Shown piece by piece: positions 24,500-35,938 of a stretch of DNA of 64,000 nucleotides. Source of the stretch: Tolypocladium sp. Sup5 PDA-1 (lineage: Eukaryota; Ascomycota; Sordariomycetes; Hypocreales; Ophiocordycipitaceae); NCBI GenBank assembly GCA_000750105.3, contig JPHH03000036.1:1-64000 (forward strand), given 5' to 3'. The translations under genes and the position numbers were made by a program. The notes under the pieces are model-generated. The model was not told where the DNA came from. It worked only from the letters and a program-made list of their open reading frames with translations, and ran no database searches. The stretch's first letter is position 1; the number at the start of each line of letters is the position of its first letter.

Positions 24500-25402
24500 A
24501 ACGAACGACGTCGAGAGTCAAGGCGTTACCATGGCTGCGAATGATTTCTTTTCTTTTGGTCTACGATGGCATACGAAGGGCACGAGTGGTTTCGGGTATG
24601 ATACCAGCAAGACTTTGGGGGGGGGGAATGGATGTGATGCGGGGGACGGTTTGCCAGTTTTCATACCATTGCTGCATGTGCCTCGATTGATGTTTGACGG
24701 GTTTGAGGCTCTGAGGAGAGACTGTATATAGGCAGCTCATGACTGTTGAAAAGTCCGAATACATATCTACATAAATGATGAGCCTGTGCGTCATGACTTG
24801 CACCACCTCAGAATCAGGGTCTTGAGTTAGAGCACTCGCACCAGAAAGGATGAGTGAAACCGCCCCCAACACTACCGTCCGTTTGCGGCAGCGATCTCGC
24901 AAGCGACTCTTCAACACCCAGACTTGCCTGGGATGCAGTGCAGGGCAGCGAAACGATCGGGGGTGCGTCATTTTCCCGCTAACGAACCCTGGATCTCAAG
25001 TTAGCGGCCAAAGATAGCCAGGCCAGGCCGGTCTGGGTGCTGAAAATATTGGCTGCACGTGCTAAACTCTAAGTGCTGATAGGGCAATGGCCTGCGCTGG
25101 GAGCTCCAGGTGGGGGGGAGGCTCCCATGTTTCTGTTGCGGCACCAGCCACTGGCTACTGTAGCTTCAAAGCAAGCCGCCGTTGTCGAACCTCGCGTGGT
25201 ACGGAGAATCAGAGTAGTACAGCGAGTGGAGGTGGGCTAGTTGGTTTTGCATTTTGCCTTGTCCTGTCATGCCACGGGCGCCGTGCTGAGACAATATTGA
25301 ATCATACGAGAAACGGTCGTCGATACTCGCAATTCCGGCCTCCCGATTCCTCATCCTCCTCCTCCCCCTCGCCCGCCATCGCCTCCGTGCCATCCCGACG
25401 AC
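24500..25402. promoter_or_regulatory. Intergenic, GLT1 3' flank and VTC2/3 promoter
   Basis: About 900 bp. A G9 run lies near 24620. A palindromic GCACGTGC is at 25055-25062, about 340 bp before the VTC2/3 ATG, and a C/T-rich leader occupies about 25340-25400. No gene seen. Confidence 0.55.
25056..25061. promoter_or_regulatory. CACGTG box upstream of VTC2/3 (candidate NUC-1/Pho4 site)
   Basis: Perfect E-box CACGTG in the palindromic context GCACGTGC. Pho4/NUC-1 bHLH factors bind CACGTG upstream of phosphate-responsive genes, and yeast VTC genes are Pho4 targets. Other bHLH factors (Cbf1 type) bind the same core, so the assignment is inference. Confidence 0.45.
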
Positions 25403-27848
25403 ATGCGGTTCGGCAAGACGCTCCGCGATGCCGTCTACGAGCCGTGGAAGGGCCAGTACATCGACTACGGCAAGCTCAAGGGCCTGCTGCACGAGGACAA
25501 GGTCGACGAGGACGGCTCCTTGGCGTGGACCGAGGACGACGAGAACCGCTTCTGCGACGAGATCTTCAACGTCCAGCTCGACAAAGTCGCCCGCTTCCAG
25601 CAGGAGCGCGTCGACGCCCTCAGGCAGCGGGTCGATGCCGCCTTCGACAAGCTAAAGGAGCTCGCGCCGCTGCCGGCCGCCGATGGCGAGGGTGACCAGG
25701 CCGCCGCCGCCTCCTTGGCCGCTGCTCGCGCGGGTGCGGCGCCGCGCCTGCGGGAGCTCGAGAAGGAGCTCGACGACATCACCACCGAGGTCAAGGAGGT
25801 CAAGAAGTACAGCAACGTCAACTACACGGGCTTCCTCAAGATCGTCAAGAAGCACGACCGCAAGCGCGGCGACCGCTACAAGGTGCGGCCCATGATGCAG
25901 CTGAGCCTGGCGCAGCGGCCCTTCAACTCGGAGCAGGGCTACTCGCCGCTGCTCAACAAGCTGTCCATCATGTACTTTGCCATCCGGCAGCAGCTCGAGG
26001 GCGGGGACCAGGTGCCGCTGGACTTGGAGAGCCACGCCGAGACGCACAACGGGGAGAGATATACTGCCCACAAGTGTAAGCCCGCCTTTACTCGCCGCAT
26101 GGGTCTGATGGTTGGTTGCTAACTCGGCTGGACGCAGTTTGGGTCCATCACGATAACCTCCTCGAAGTCAAGACGCTCATCCTCCGCCGACTCCCGGCTC
26201 TCGTCTACAGCGAGCAGACTGCCAAAGAGCTGGACGGCAACGACTCGCCCGCCATCACGTCGCTCTACTTTGACAACAAAAAGTTCGAGCTGTACTCGGA
26301 AAAGGTCGATCGCCAGTCTGAGGCGTCATCCCTGAGGCTGCGCTGGTATGGCGAGCTGAGCAGCCGGCCGGAGATCTTTGTCGAGCAAAAGACGGCCGAC
26401 GCCAAGGGCAACAGCCAGGAGTACAAGTTCACCATCAAGGACAAGTGGGTCAAGCCTTTCCTTGACGGCGAGTATACCATGGAGAAGAGCGTCCAGAAGA
26501 TGGAGCGGCAGGGCGTGTCGGCCGAGCAGGTCGACAACTACAAGGCCACCGTCGCCAGGATCCAGGACTTTTTGCAGCAAAAGAAGCTGTCGCCGGTGCT
26601 GCGGGCCAACTACGTCCGCACGGCGTTCCAGAAGCCGACTGATGACCGTGTCCGAATCTCCATCGACACCGACCTGGCTTTCATCCGTGAAGACACCCTC
26701 GATTCCGATCGCCCGTGCCGCGACCCCAGCGACTGGCATCGCTCCGAAATCGATGACAGCAACATGTCTTATCCGTTCAAGAACATCAACCAGAGCGAGG
26801 TATCCAAGTTCCCGTACGCGGTCCTGGAGATTAAGCTCAAGGAGGATGGCAACCGCAAGCGCCCGTCGTGGGTGGAGGACCTGATGGCCTCCCACCTAGT
26901 CCATCCGACTCCGCGGTTCTCCAAGTTTGTGCACGGCGTTGCCTCTCTGTTTGAGGACTACGTGAACAACCTGCCCTTCTGGCTTAGCGATCTGGAGACG
27001 GACATTCGCAAGGACCCTCAGAAGGCATTTGACGAGGAGGAGCAGCGACGTGCCCAGCGAGCCGACGACGTCATGGCCGTGGGAAGCTTGATAGGCACGA
27101 TGCCCAGCTCGTACAGAGCGGCGCAGAGCTCGCCTGTCGGTAAGTCGTACCTGGCAGACCGGATGGCGGCCGACTCCAGAGCATCGCTGTCGCATTCTCT
27201 TGGCCGGAAAAGTATGCTCGCCGCCGGTGAAGAGGAAGGCGAATCTAGCAGCAGCCCTCAACCATCGCAGGACCGCGGGGGCTACGGCACTCTCTCGTCT
27301 GTTCTCCCTGGGCTGTCTCTCTCCAAGTACGCCAGGGCCAGGCGAGCCCAGAAGGCCCAGCTTCCCGAGGGCGTGGTGGAGCCGACGCAGTGGATCAAGA
27401 ACATGGGCGAGCTCAAGGTCGAGCCCAAGGTGTGGTTGGCCAACGAGCGGACGTTCCTCAAGTGGCAGCACATCTGCATCCTTCAGGGCGGCTTGGCGGT
27501 CGGCCTGTACACGGCTGCAGGTCAGAACTTTGTGGCCGAGGTCATGGGGATTATCTACATCGTCATCGCGGCGTTTGCGGGCATCTGGGGCTACTGGATG
27601 CTGCGGGTGCGGCGGAGCATGATCCTAGAGAGGAGCGGCAAGGACTTTGACAACATGTTTGGGCCGATTGTCATTAGCATTGCGCTGATGGGGGCGCTGA
27701 TTATCAACTTTGTCTTTCAGGTGAGCCGGGCGCTTCTCCCGGGTACGCACTTACGATGAATGCTAACACGCGGCCACAGTATCAGAAGGCCTTTGCGAGG
27801 ATGGGCAATGCCGGCGAGGGTGAGATGATGAGGGACGAGCTCAAGTGA
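25403..27848 (+). CDS. VTC2: Vacuolar transporter chaperone subunit, VTC2/VTC3 type
   Basis: Subunit of the VTC complex that makes polyphosphate from ATP and passes it into the vacuole. Exons 25403-26075, 26138-27720 and 27780-27848 give 774 aa. Residues 1-180 form an SPX domain (MRFGKTLRDAVYEPWKGQYI start; YTGFLKIVKKHDRK lysine surface), the inositol-pyrophosphate sensor. A polymerase-like tunnel domain follows, with FWVHHDNLLEVK spanning the first splice, R291/R293 in LRLRWYG, EQK, VRISIDTDLAFIRED, VLEIKL and FSKFVHG. A Ser-rich linker comes next, then a VTC1-like domain of three membrane helices (about 680-750). The start and the RPCRDPSDWHR block match Vtc2/Vtc3, not the catalytic Vtc4, yet the catalytic Arg, Lys and Glu positions I can see look intact. 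The symbol stands for the merged VTC2/3 lineage. Confidence 0.92.
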
Positions 27849-28750
27849 GTCGGCGGGAGAGTCGGCGAGTGCCTACGGGCACCGCCGCAGAGCGGCAAGA
27901 GAGGGAAGGCAATTGTACAGCATCTCGGAGTTTGAGCATCAGCATGGGTTTGGGATGGAGGCATGGGATTCTAATTACGCTTTTGAATGGATGCATCGGT
28001 GCGCAATGGATAGTTTTGGACAAATTTGTATCAGTACTTGTTACTCTGTAGCTGATGTCAAAGCTTGTCCAAGGCCATGTGTAGCCGCATTGTTGTGAAG
28101 CGTCATGGCGCTGTTGTCCATCGGGAGGGTGAGACAGGGACACAGATGTCCGTCTTACAAGTCAAACGGATAATCTCATCAAGGACACGAAGTAGACAAA
28201 GCGCATGTCTCAGTGAAAGGTGCGATGGCCAGCTGCATGGCGCTCCCAGCGCTCCCAAGAACAGACGATCGGGCGAACGCTGCTGCTGCAGCGACGGAGA
28301 GCCCTCCAATAGGTTGCTGTCTAGGTGCAGCTATCCGCAGCTGTTGCCGGTCTCCCTGCAGCCTCCTTTTTCCCTCGCGGCTCGATTGTCCTTTTGAACA
28401 CCTATTGTCCAATGGCTGGCGGCGCAAACAAGTCTGTTTCAGAATAGCAAAAACAAGTCTTAAAGAGTGGATTTTCGTCTAAAAATTGCAGTGAGTGTGA
28501 TTCACTTGAGCAAGCAGGTGTTACGCGACGCTTTCCGCCGCCAGCTGTGCAAACAAAACATTTTTGAATCTTGCACTCCTCATTCGTCGCACGGCTGCTG
28601 CGCCCGCCTTGTCATCGGGCGTTTTCTCCGTAGCATCGCACGGCACAGGAAGCCTCAGCCTGCGTTATCGCGAACGAGCATGTTGGCCTGGCGAGCTGCA
28701 GAAGCCGCCGGAGATTCGTGGACTCGAGCCCGCCAGCCGATGAAGTCGTG
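27849..28750. other. Intergenic, VTC2/3 3' flank and promoter of unknown gene
   Basis: About 900 bp with a relatively AT-rich left half and a more mixed right half. No reading frame with protein-like character. A GTG-initiated in-frame extension at 28718 of the next gene is not used because an ATG follows at 28751. Confidence 0.5.
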
Positions 28751-31423
28751 ATGGACCAGCAGAAGGAGAAGAAGAAGACGAAGAAGGTCGGGTTTTTGGG
28801 AGGCCTGCTCCGGAGTAGTAGCTTGGCGATCAACAGAGGGTCCAAGGTGGTCGACACAGAGTCTGGACAGCGGCTGCGCGACGACCTCGCTGACTCGTCC
28901 AAGGGCAAGAAGCCGACGCGCCGCGTGAGTGCCGGAGATGCCGCCGCGCCACCGCCGCGCAGAAGCCGTCCGGCGCCGGGGGAGGACCGTATCCGCTCGC
29001 GTCGCCGGCCTAGACGCCCGGAACCCGAGCCGGAGCCGCAGCCGGAGCCTGGGGCAGGTTCGGGGTCGGCAGCCCACAGGGCGAGGAGCAGGAAGGGCAA
29101 GGGGGCAGCGGACGAGGAGCCCGACGACCGACCCGGCTCCCCGACGGTGCTGTTGACGGAGTGGCCGCCAAAGGGCCTTTCAGCCGACGAGGAGCTGCCG
29201 CCGCAACATGCCCAGGAGCTCATCTGCCGCGGAGCGCCGGCGCACAAGGGACTCAGGAAGGCGATTCCTCACGCGTCGGACCACTACTACGCTCTCTACG
29301 CCACGACGTCCGGGGGCCGAGGGGAAGGGAGCGGTGCGGCCAGCCTCCACGACTCGATGACGCAGCTCATGACGATGAGGACGCAGGGCCAGGGCCAGGC
29401 GACGTACCCTTGGGAGACACTGGAGCAGCCGAGCTGCGCGTTCCTCTACGGACAGCGGCCGGGCACCATCACGCTGAACCACTGGGCCTCGATGGCGAGC
29501 GTCCTGCCGCCGACCATCGCGCTGCGAGACTCGGGCGTCGCACCGCGGGACATGGACCTGGCGCGCATCCTCGAGCGGCTCAAGGAGCTGCAGGCCGGGC
29601 TGGAAGACGACGACGAGGGCCTGCTCTACAAGATCCTGTACCGGCGCATCCTGCGGGACCCGGACCGCATCCTCAGCCCGCACAGGACGCTGGACCGGCA
29701 GATCACGGACCTGATCCTGGTGCTCTCGCGGCCGGACTGGATCGACTTCGCGGACCCCAAGAACCAAGTCGCCACGCGCTTCATCTTCGACCGCGGCGCG
29801 GCCAACGCGGAGCAGTACCGCCGGTTCCTGCACCAGCTGCTGCTGAGCCTCGAGCTGGAGCTGCGCATCCACTCGCCGCAGCACGGGGACTGGGCCAAGG
29901 AGAAGCTGCTGCTGCAGATGCCGCCGACGATACGGTGGAACCTGGCGCTGGCGCGGCGGTGGAGGGACAATGTGCGGGTGGACGAGTACGGCGCGACGCC
30001 GGAGCAGAGTACGCACCCTTTACGTACAAGTCCTTGTGTCTGGGGAGGAAGCGCAAAGCTAACAGGAAGAGTAGCGAGGCTTCGATACAAGCTCAAGAAG
30101 CGCCAGGTCAAGACGCTGAAGCGTTTCGCGCAGACGATGAAGTGGCCGAACCTGGCCGAGACGCTGGACAACCTGCGGCAAAAGGATGACGAGTTCCGCC
30201 TAGACGCGGTGAGCTCGGATGCGTTTGCGTTTTTCAGCGGGCTCGTGCTGCCAGGCGTAAGTGACGATGCTTTTCCAACCCCTTCCCAACGATGCCTGGG
30301 GCAAAGGTCAAGAATGTGGTTGTGTGATCAAGGGGCTGACTTCCATCAGCCAACGCTGCCGTTCCTCACCATGAACGCCCTCATCGACCTGGACCCCGAC
30401 CCGGCCACCGACGAGCTCGCGCTGCTGTCGCACACCAACCCCCACTGCGGCTTCCAGTACCGTAATAGTCACACGTACTGGTCGGCGAGCTGCATCGTGG
30501 GAAAGGTGCTTGCGCCGACGTGCCGCAGCGTCGCCGGGTGGGTGGGGCCCGGACGCCCGACGGCGGACCTCGGCCGCTCGCAAATCGCCCGGGTCCGGAG
30601 CCGGCGGCAGCGGCAGCAGCAGCAGGGCCGGCGGATGGGCCCCGAGGACGTGGAGAGCATGGGTGAGCGCTCCGACCCGCTGGGCCCGCCCGCCGAGGCG
30701 TTCCCCGTGGGCGAGTACGCGCTGGCGCGGCCGCAGATGGACGGCTTCGTCGTGGACACGGTGCGCATCGAGCTGCTCGGCTTCCGGCCCGTGGCCCTGC
30801 CGGAGGAGACGGGCAGGCCCGGCGGCGGGCCGAGGCTGTTCGACGCGACGGTGCAGTTCGCCATCGACGGCCTCTCGTGGCCGCTGCGGCTCATGTACGA
30901 CGTGTCCTTTATCAGCGCGTGGCCCTGCGCCGACGGGCCGCACCCGCTCTTCTTCGACTACGTCTACAAGGCCGTCCGGGTCGACGAGCTCGTGCGCGTG
31001 CGCGACTGGGGAGGGCTGTACTACAGATGCAGACAGGCGGGCGGCTCGCTCAGCTCGCGCTCCAGCCCGGCGCCGCCGCCGCTGCCGCCAAACGGGACGG
31101 CCGCGGATGTCGACGGTTGGGAAGACGACGACGAGCATGATGAGGAAAAGGTGCTGGTGGTGGAGGCGTTTGGGGTGCGGGACAACGAGGCGCTGGCAAG
31201 GGCGTGGTGCTCGCACTGGGGACTGAGCGCCGTGGTGGCGGACATACACAAGACGTGGTACGTTTCCTGCTCTGTCGTTTGATATCGGTTCGGTTTGGTT
31301 GGATCACGATGCTGACGTTTGGCGGATAGCATGGCGTGTGCCATCAGAGAGGCGTACGCCGCGACGCTGACGGTCGTCGTCCTCGTCGATGACCGGCTTT
31401 ACGATGATGAGGAACACGAGTAA
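28751..31423 (+). CDS. Conserved filamentous-fungal protein of unknown function
   Basis: I recall homologues of this architecture across Pezizomycotina but no described function. Exons 28751-30008, 30075-30256, 30350-31257 and 31330-31423 give 813 aa. Introns 1 and 2 are 66 and 93 bp, multiples of three without stops, so an unspliced reading is also open; the spliced one is preferred because it gives ...PEQTRLRYKLKKRQ and LVLPGPTLPFLTMNALI. N-terminus: lysine-rich start, then a disordered Arg/Pro/Glu region with an EP repeat (about 95-110). Core: LPPTIALRDSGV, DPKNQVATRFIFDRG, HQLLLSLELELRIHSPQHGDW, SHTYWSASCIVGKVLAPTCR, ERSDPLGPPAE. The end is ARAWCSHWGLSAVVADIHKT, then CMACAIREAYAA and an acidic tail. 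No signal peptide or membrane helix is apparent. Coding GC is very high. Confidence 0.8.
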
Positions 31424-32810
31424 CGAGACACACGACGGGCATTGGGCGCTTGCCGCTGTTGGAGGCATCAGATCACGACGACGGCATGAAAGATTCGAGG
31501 AATCGTGGTGGCGTGGAGGGGTGTGGAGAAGCTTGAACGGCTACAGGGGGGTATGGTGGGGTCCGGGGAGCTCGGTGGCGGATGCCGAGCCGCTGGGATT
31601 GCCGCTGCAGGCCTCGGGGGTTGCCGCTCAGTACATAGCATCAAGATGTGCCTTGTGTAGACAATTGCCACCGCCCAGCCGAGGCCCGGTGAGAATAATT
31701 GCGTATTCCGTTGATGGCCGCCTCGCTGCAGCTTGTTGTGCAGATCGAAGACGCTGCAGAGGCCCGGACATGCTGGGAGGGGAGCTTGGCTTGCTTGGGG
31801 AGCCTGGGGAGCTCGGATTCATGCAGTACTCGTACTGTACGAGTAGACGTGGAATGTCGCGTACCGCAATCGGAGGGGACGAGATGGAGAGAGGAGCTGG
31901 GGGCGCGGAATGGCACAGGCAACAGGCAAAGAAGAATCTACGAGCTGGTTCGGGTACGGTAGCGCCATGCAGAGACATGGATGGATGCCCAACAATGGCT
32001 GCTTCAACGGGGTATCGCGACGCCTGTTGAAGGCTTTACCTTGATGGTTGTGTTGGTGTCCCGTCGCCTTGACCGCTTACTGCCACAGCACTCGACACGG
32101 GTTTGACCGGCTTGGCCGGCTCTTTTCCCTTTGTCACCGCCTCCATGTCTCTCTCTTGTTCGTCTGGCCCTTCAGATTCCCAGCAATGATCGGCCTGGGC
32201 GACTTGGCGGATGCTGTGTGCGGCGTCTTCGGGCTGCCAGAGCAGCGGGGAAGTCTGGAGGGGTCCCCGTCATCGGTGGAGATTGAGGGGCAAAAATACA
32301 GGGGGCCAGGGGCGTCTCAGATGCTTCCGGCGGCCAAGGTGCGTCCCCTAGGCCAGAGCTTTCGCGGCTGCCTACAGCACACGCCCCTAGGTCCAGCGGC
32401 CAGCGGGCGCCATAATAGGGTGGGGTGCGCGAGGGAGGCGAGGTGAGGCGTTCTCAAGGTCCTCCTCAAGTCCTGTGCCTCAGGCCCTCAGCAGCACACC
32501 CTCCCTTCTCACCCTCCCGCTTGCTTCCAACTGGTCGACGCCGAAGCTGACACCCTCACGCCTTGGACAGACGAGACAGAGACACGACGCGCATCCCGAT
32601 TCCGTCAAGGCTGCTGGTCCCCCGCAGCGAACAGGCGAACGACCAGACGAACACAGGCTACACGGCATACCTCGCGCCAAGGAACCTTGCCCGCCATGTA
32701 TGCATACAATAAGCCCATCAAGGCCATGGAGTGCGTTTTCCCCTTTCCCTTCCTCTTTCCAATCACTTGTCGCTGTGTTTTCTGCAAATTTCAAGTCAAT
32801 TGTCGCTGCC
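31424..32810. other. Intergenic 1.4 kb with a perfect short inverted repeat
   Basis: No gene seen. It contains a 19-bp hairpin-forming inverted repeat at 31827-31845 (9-bp arms TACTCGTAC / GTACGAGTA around one T) and, from about 32470, a C/T-rich leader that probably belongs to the FGGY kinase gene. A short ATG-initiated frame at 32697 is most likely an upstream ORF or noise. Confidence 0.5.
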
Positions 32811-34982
32811 ATGGATATTCTTGATGCGAGAACCGTAACTGACGACGGCTTGCCTGCCATGAGCAGGCCTCCCAACGTGCTGGTAATTGCCACCCCCGCC
32901 TCACTCCGCATACCCTCTGCCGTTCCTTGCTGCGAGGTCGCCGGCGAGGGAATCCTGAGGCTCCCGGAGCCCGCGGCGCAAGGCAACGGACGGAGGACCG
33001 GTTTTCGCCGGGCAGCAAGCATCACGTTCACGACTAACATGTGTTGGTACTCTGCAGGACTACTACATCGGTGTCGATGTTGGTACCGGCTCCGCCCGTG
33101 CCTGCATCATCGATGAGACGGGCGACATCAAGGCATTGGCCTCTGAGAACATCAAGCTGTGGCAGCCCGAGACTGGCTACTACGTATGACGACGCCCCCA
33201 AGTTCCTACGATTCCCATTCCCCCAATTGGGCCCGATTGGCAGCGCTGACCTGCCCGCGCAGGAGCAATCGACCACAGACATCTGGCAGTGCATCTGCGA
33301 GTGCGTCCGCCGCGTCGTCAGCGAGTCCAATGTCGACCCCTCGAGGATCAAGGGCATTGGCTTCGACGCCACCTGCTCCCTCGCCGTCTTCACCGACGAC
33401 ACCGACGAGCCCATGCCCGTCACCGGCCCCGACTTTGCCAACGACGGCCACGACCGCAACGTCATCCTCTGGCTCGACCACCGCCCCGTCGAGGAGACGG
33501 AGAAGATCAACAGCACCAAGCACAAGCTGCTCAAGTACGTCGGCGGCAGGATGAGCATCGAGATGGAGATCCCCAAGGTCCTCTGGCTCAAGAACAACAT
33601 GCCCCCGGAGCTGTTTGACCGCTGCAAGTTCTACGACCTGGGCGATGCCCTCACCCACCTGGCCACCGGCAACGAGGCGCGCAGCTTCTGCAGCACTGTC
33701 TGCAAGCAGGGCTACGTCCCCATTGGCGTCGACGGCAGCGAGAAGGGCTGGCAGCAGGACTTTTTCGAGACGATTGGCCTGGGCGACTTGTCCAAGGACA
33801 ACTTTGAGCGGATGGGCGGTGTCCACGGCGTGGTATGTTGGCTTCCCTCTCCTACTCTTGCCATTGGGCTTGCCGGCGTCAGTGTGCTGACCTCTTTCGT
33901 AGAACGGAACGTACTACAGCGCTGGCGAGAGCGTGGGCACCCTCAGCCGACAGGCCGCCTACCAGCTTGGCCTCCCCATGGGCATCGCCGTCGGAAGCGG
34001 TGTCATCGACGCCTACGCCGGCTGGATCGGTACCGTGGGCGCCAAGGTCGACCTCGGCGATGACGAGCTCAACGCCAACGTTCCGCACAACGACCTGTCC
34101 CAGGCCTTTACCCGGCTGGCAGCCGTCGCGGGCACATCCACCTGCCATCTGGCCATGTCCAAGGACCCCGTTTTCGTCCCGGGCGTCTGGGGCCCGTACC
34201 GAGATGTCTTGCTGCCTGGCTACTGGCTTGCCGAGGGCGGCCAGTCGGCCACTGGCGAGCTTCTGCGGCACATCCTCGACATCCACCCTGCCTACAACGA
34301 GACCTGTGCACTGGCAAAGGCCGAGGACAAGCACATCTACGACTTCCTCAACGCTCACCTCGAATACATGGTCGAGAAGCAGAATGCGCCTGGCATCCCG
34401 TACCTCGCCCGCCACCTCTTCTTCTACGGTGACCTCTGGGGCAACCGGTCACCCATCGCCGACCCCAGCATGAAGGGCTGCATGATCGGCATCGACAGCG
34501 ACAAGAGCACCGATAACATGGCGTTGTGGTACTACGCCACCATGGAGTTCATTGCCATGCAGACTCGTCAGATTATCGAGCAGATGAACAAGTCTGGGCA
34601 CGAGATTTCGTCCATCTTCATGTCCGGCTCCCAGTGCCAGAACCCGGTGCTGATGAGCCTCATGGCGACCACCTGCAGCATGCCCGTGCTGATCCCCCGG
34701 TACGTCCACGCGGCCGTGGTCCACGGCGCGGCCATGCTGGGTGCCAAGGCTGCCAGCCACAACCTCGAAGACGGCTCGGAGCCTGAGACGCTGTGGAGCA
34801 TCATGGACCGCATGAGCAAGCGTGGGCGGCTGGTCGAGCCTGGCAACGACCCCGGCGAGAAGTCGCTGCTGGATGCCAAGTACGAGGTGTTCCTCGACAT
34901 GTGCACCTCGCAGCAGACGTACCGCAAGAAGGTGGACAAGGCGGTCGCCAAATGGGGTGCCGAGTTTGGTGGCGATGAGTAA
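32811..34982 (+). CDS. FGGY-family carbohydrate kinase, D-ribulokinase type
   Basis: ATP-dependent sugar kinase of the FGGY family, closest in layout to yeast YDR109C and human FGGY, which phosphorylate D-ribulose as metabolite repair. Exons 32811-32882, 33058-33183, 33263-33832 and 33903-34982 give 615 aa. The first nucleotide-binding motif is DYYIGVDVGTGSARACIIDE, directly after the first splice. IKGIGFDATCSLAVF follows, then the substrate-proximal HDRNVILWLDHRP, SGVIDAYAGWIGTVGA, HLFFYGDLWGNRSP, SGSQCQNPVLM and the C-terminal VVHGAAMLGAKAA. Intron 1 is 175 bp, with an ACTAAC branch site and CTCTGCAG acceptor. The start is the first in-frame ATG of exon 1 (peptide MDILDARTVTDDGLPAMSRP); the second ATG at 32859 is also possible. 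Substrate is inferred from family resemblance. Confidence 0.9.
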
Positions 34983-35535
34983 GTCGGCCAAGAACAGCAC
35001 GAGAGGATCTGGGCTGGACTCGACGAAGGACAGGAGAATGGCATATAAAGGGTTGGCAATTGGATGATGACCAGGCCATGACCCAAGCATGTAATCGTAA
35101 TGAGTTTCAATATCTAGATCATCGGTTATGAGGGGGCATCAAATAGAGGTTTTTCGAATGTTTAAATGCATGCATTATCTGCTTAAAATAAAAGCCAATT
35201 CCTCTTGAAGGCAATTGATGAACCACGTAGAGCAGAGCTGCAGGCGCATGCTGATGAGTGTCGAGGGGGTTTCAGTGGGCTGTGTGAGACTGCCAGTGAT
35301 GGTTGGCCAGGCTTGCCAGGACCCTCGCGGCGCGCTCATTGGTCCAAGCTTCCCGCCAAACACCTCCAGCCTCGCTCGCCAGGCCAAAATTCTAGAGCAG
35401 ACGCGCATCTCTCTGCCTTTGTTGCAAACCACGACCACGCGCGCGCGAGCAGCTTCGCTCATTCACATCGCTCGCTTGCCAACCCCTACGGCTCTTCTTC
35501 GACTCCGCGGCGTCTATCGTACTCGCCTTTCGACC
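34983..35535. other. Intergenic, FGGY kinase 3' flank and NIC96 promoter
   Basis: About 550 bp. The NIC96 frame stays open upstream to 35215, but that stretch shows no conserved sequence and ends in a typical C/T-rich leader, so the ATG at 35536 (MSLFGQ) is used. Confidence 0.55.
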
Positions 35536-35907
35536 ATGTCTCTCTTTGGGCAGTCGACGACGGGCGGCGGGTCGTCGCTGTTTGGGCAGCCGGCCCAGAA
35601 CCAACAGCAGCAGCAGCAGCAGCAGCAGCCGCAGGGTGGTGGAGGGCTGTTTGGCCAGCAGCAGCAGAATAAGCCAGCGTCCGGAGGCTTGTTTGGGCAG
35701 TCGACGGCAGGGAACACTGGCGGTGGAGTGTTTGGCCAGCCGACGCAGAATCAGCAGCAGAATCCCTCTGGCGGGGGCCTGTTTGGGCAATCGACGGCTC
35801 AAAATCAGCAACAGGGGGCTACTGGAGGCGGCTTGTTTGGCCAGCCGGCGCAGAATCAGCAGACTGGCGGCATGGGAGGTGGACTGTTTGGACAACCGGC
35901 GCAGAAT

Positions 35908-35938
<31 letters not shown>

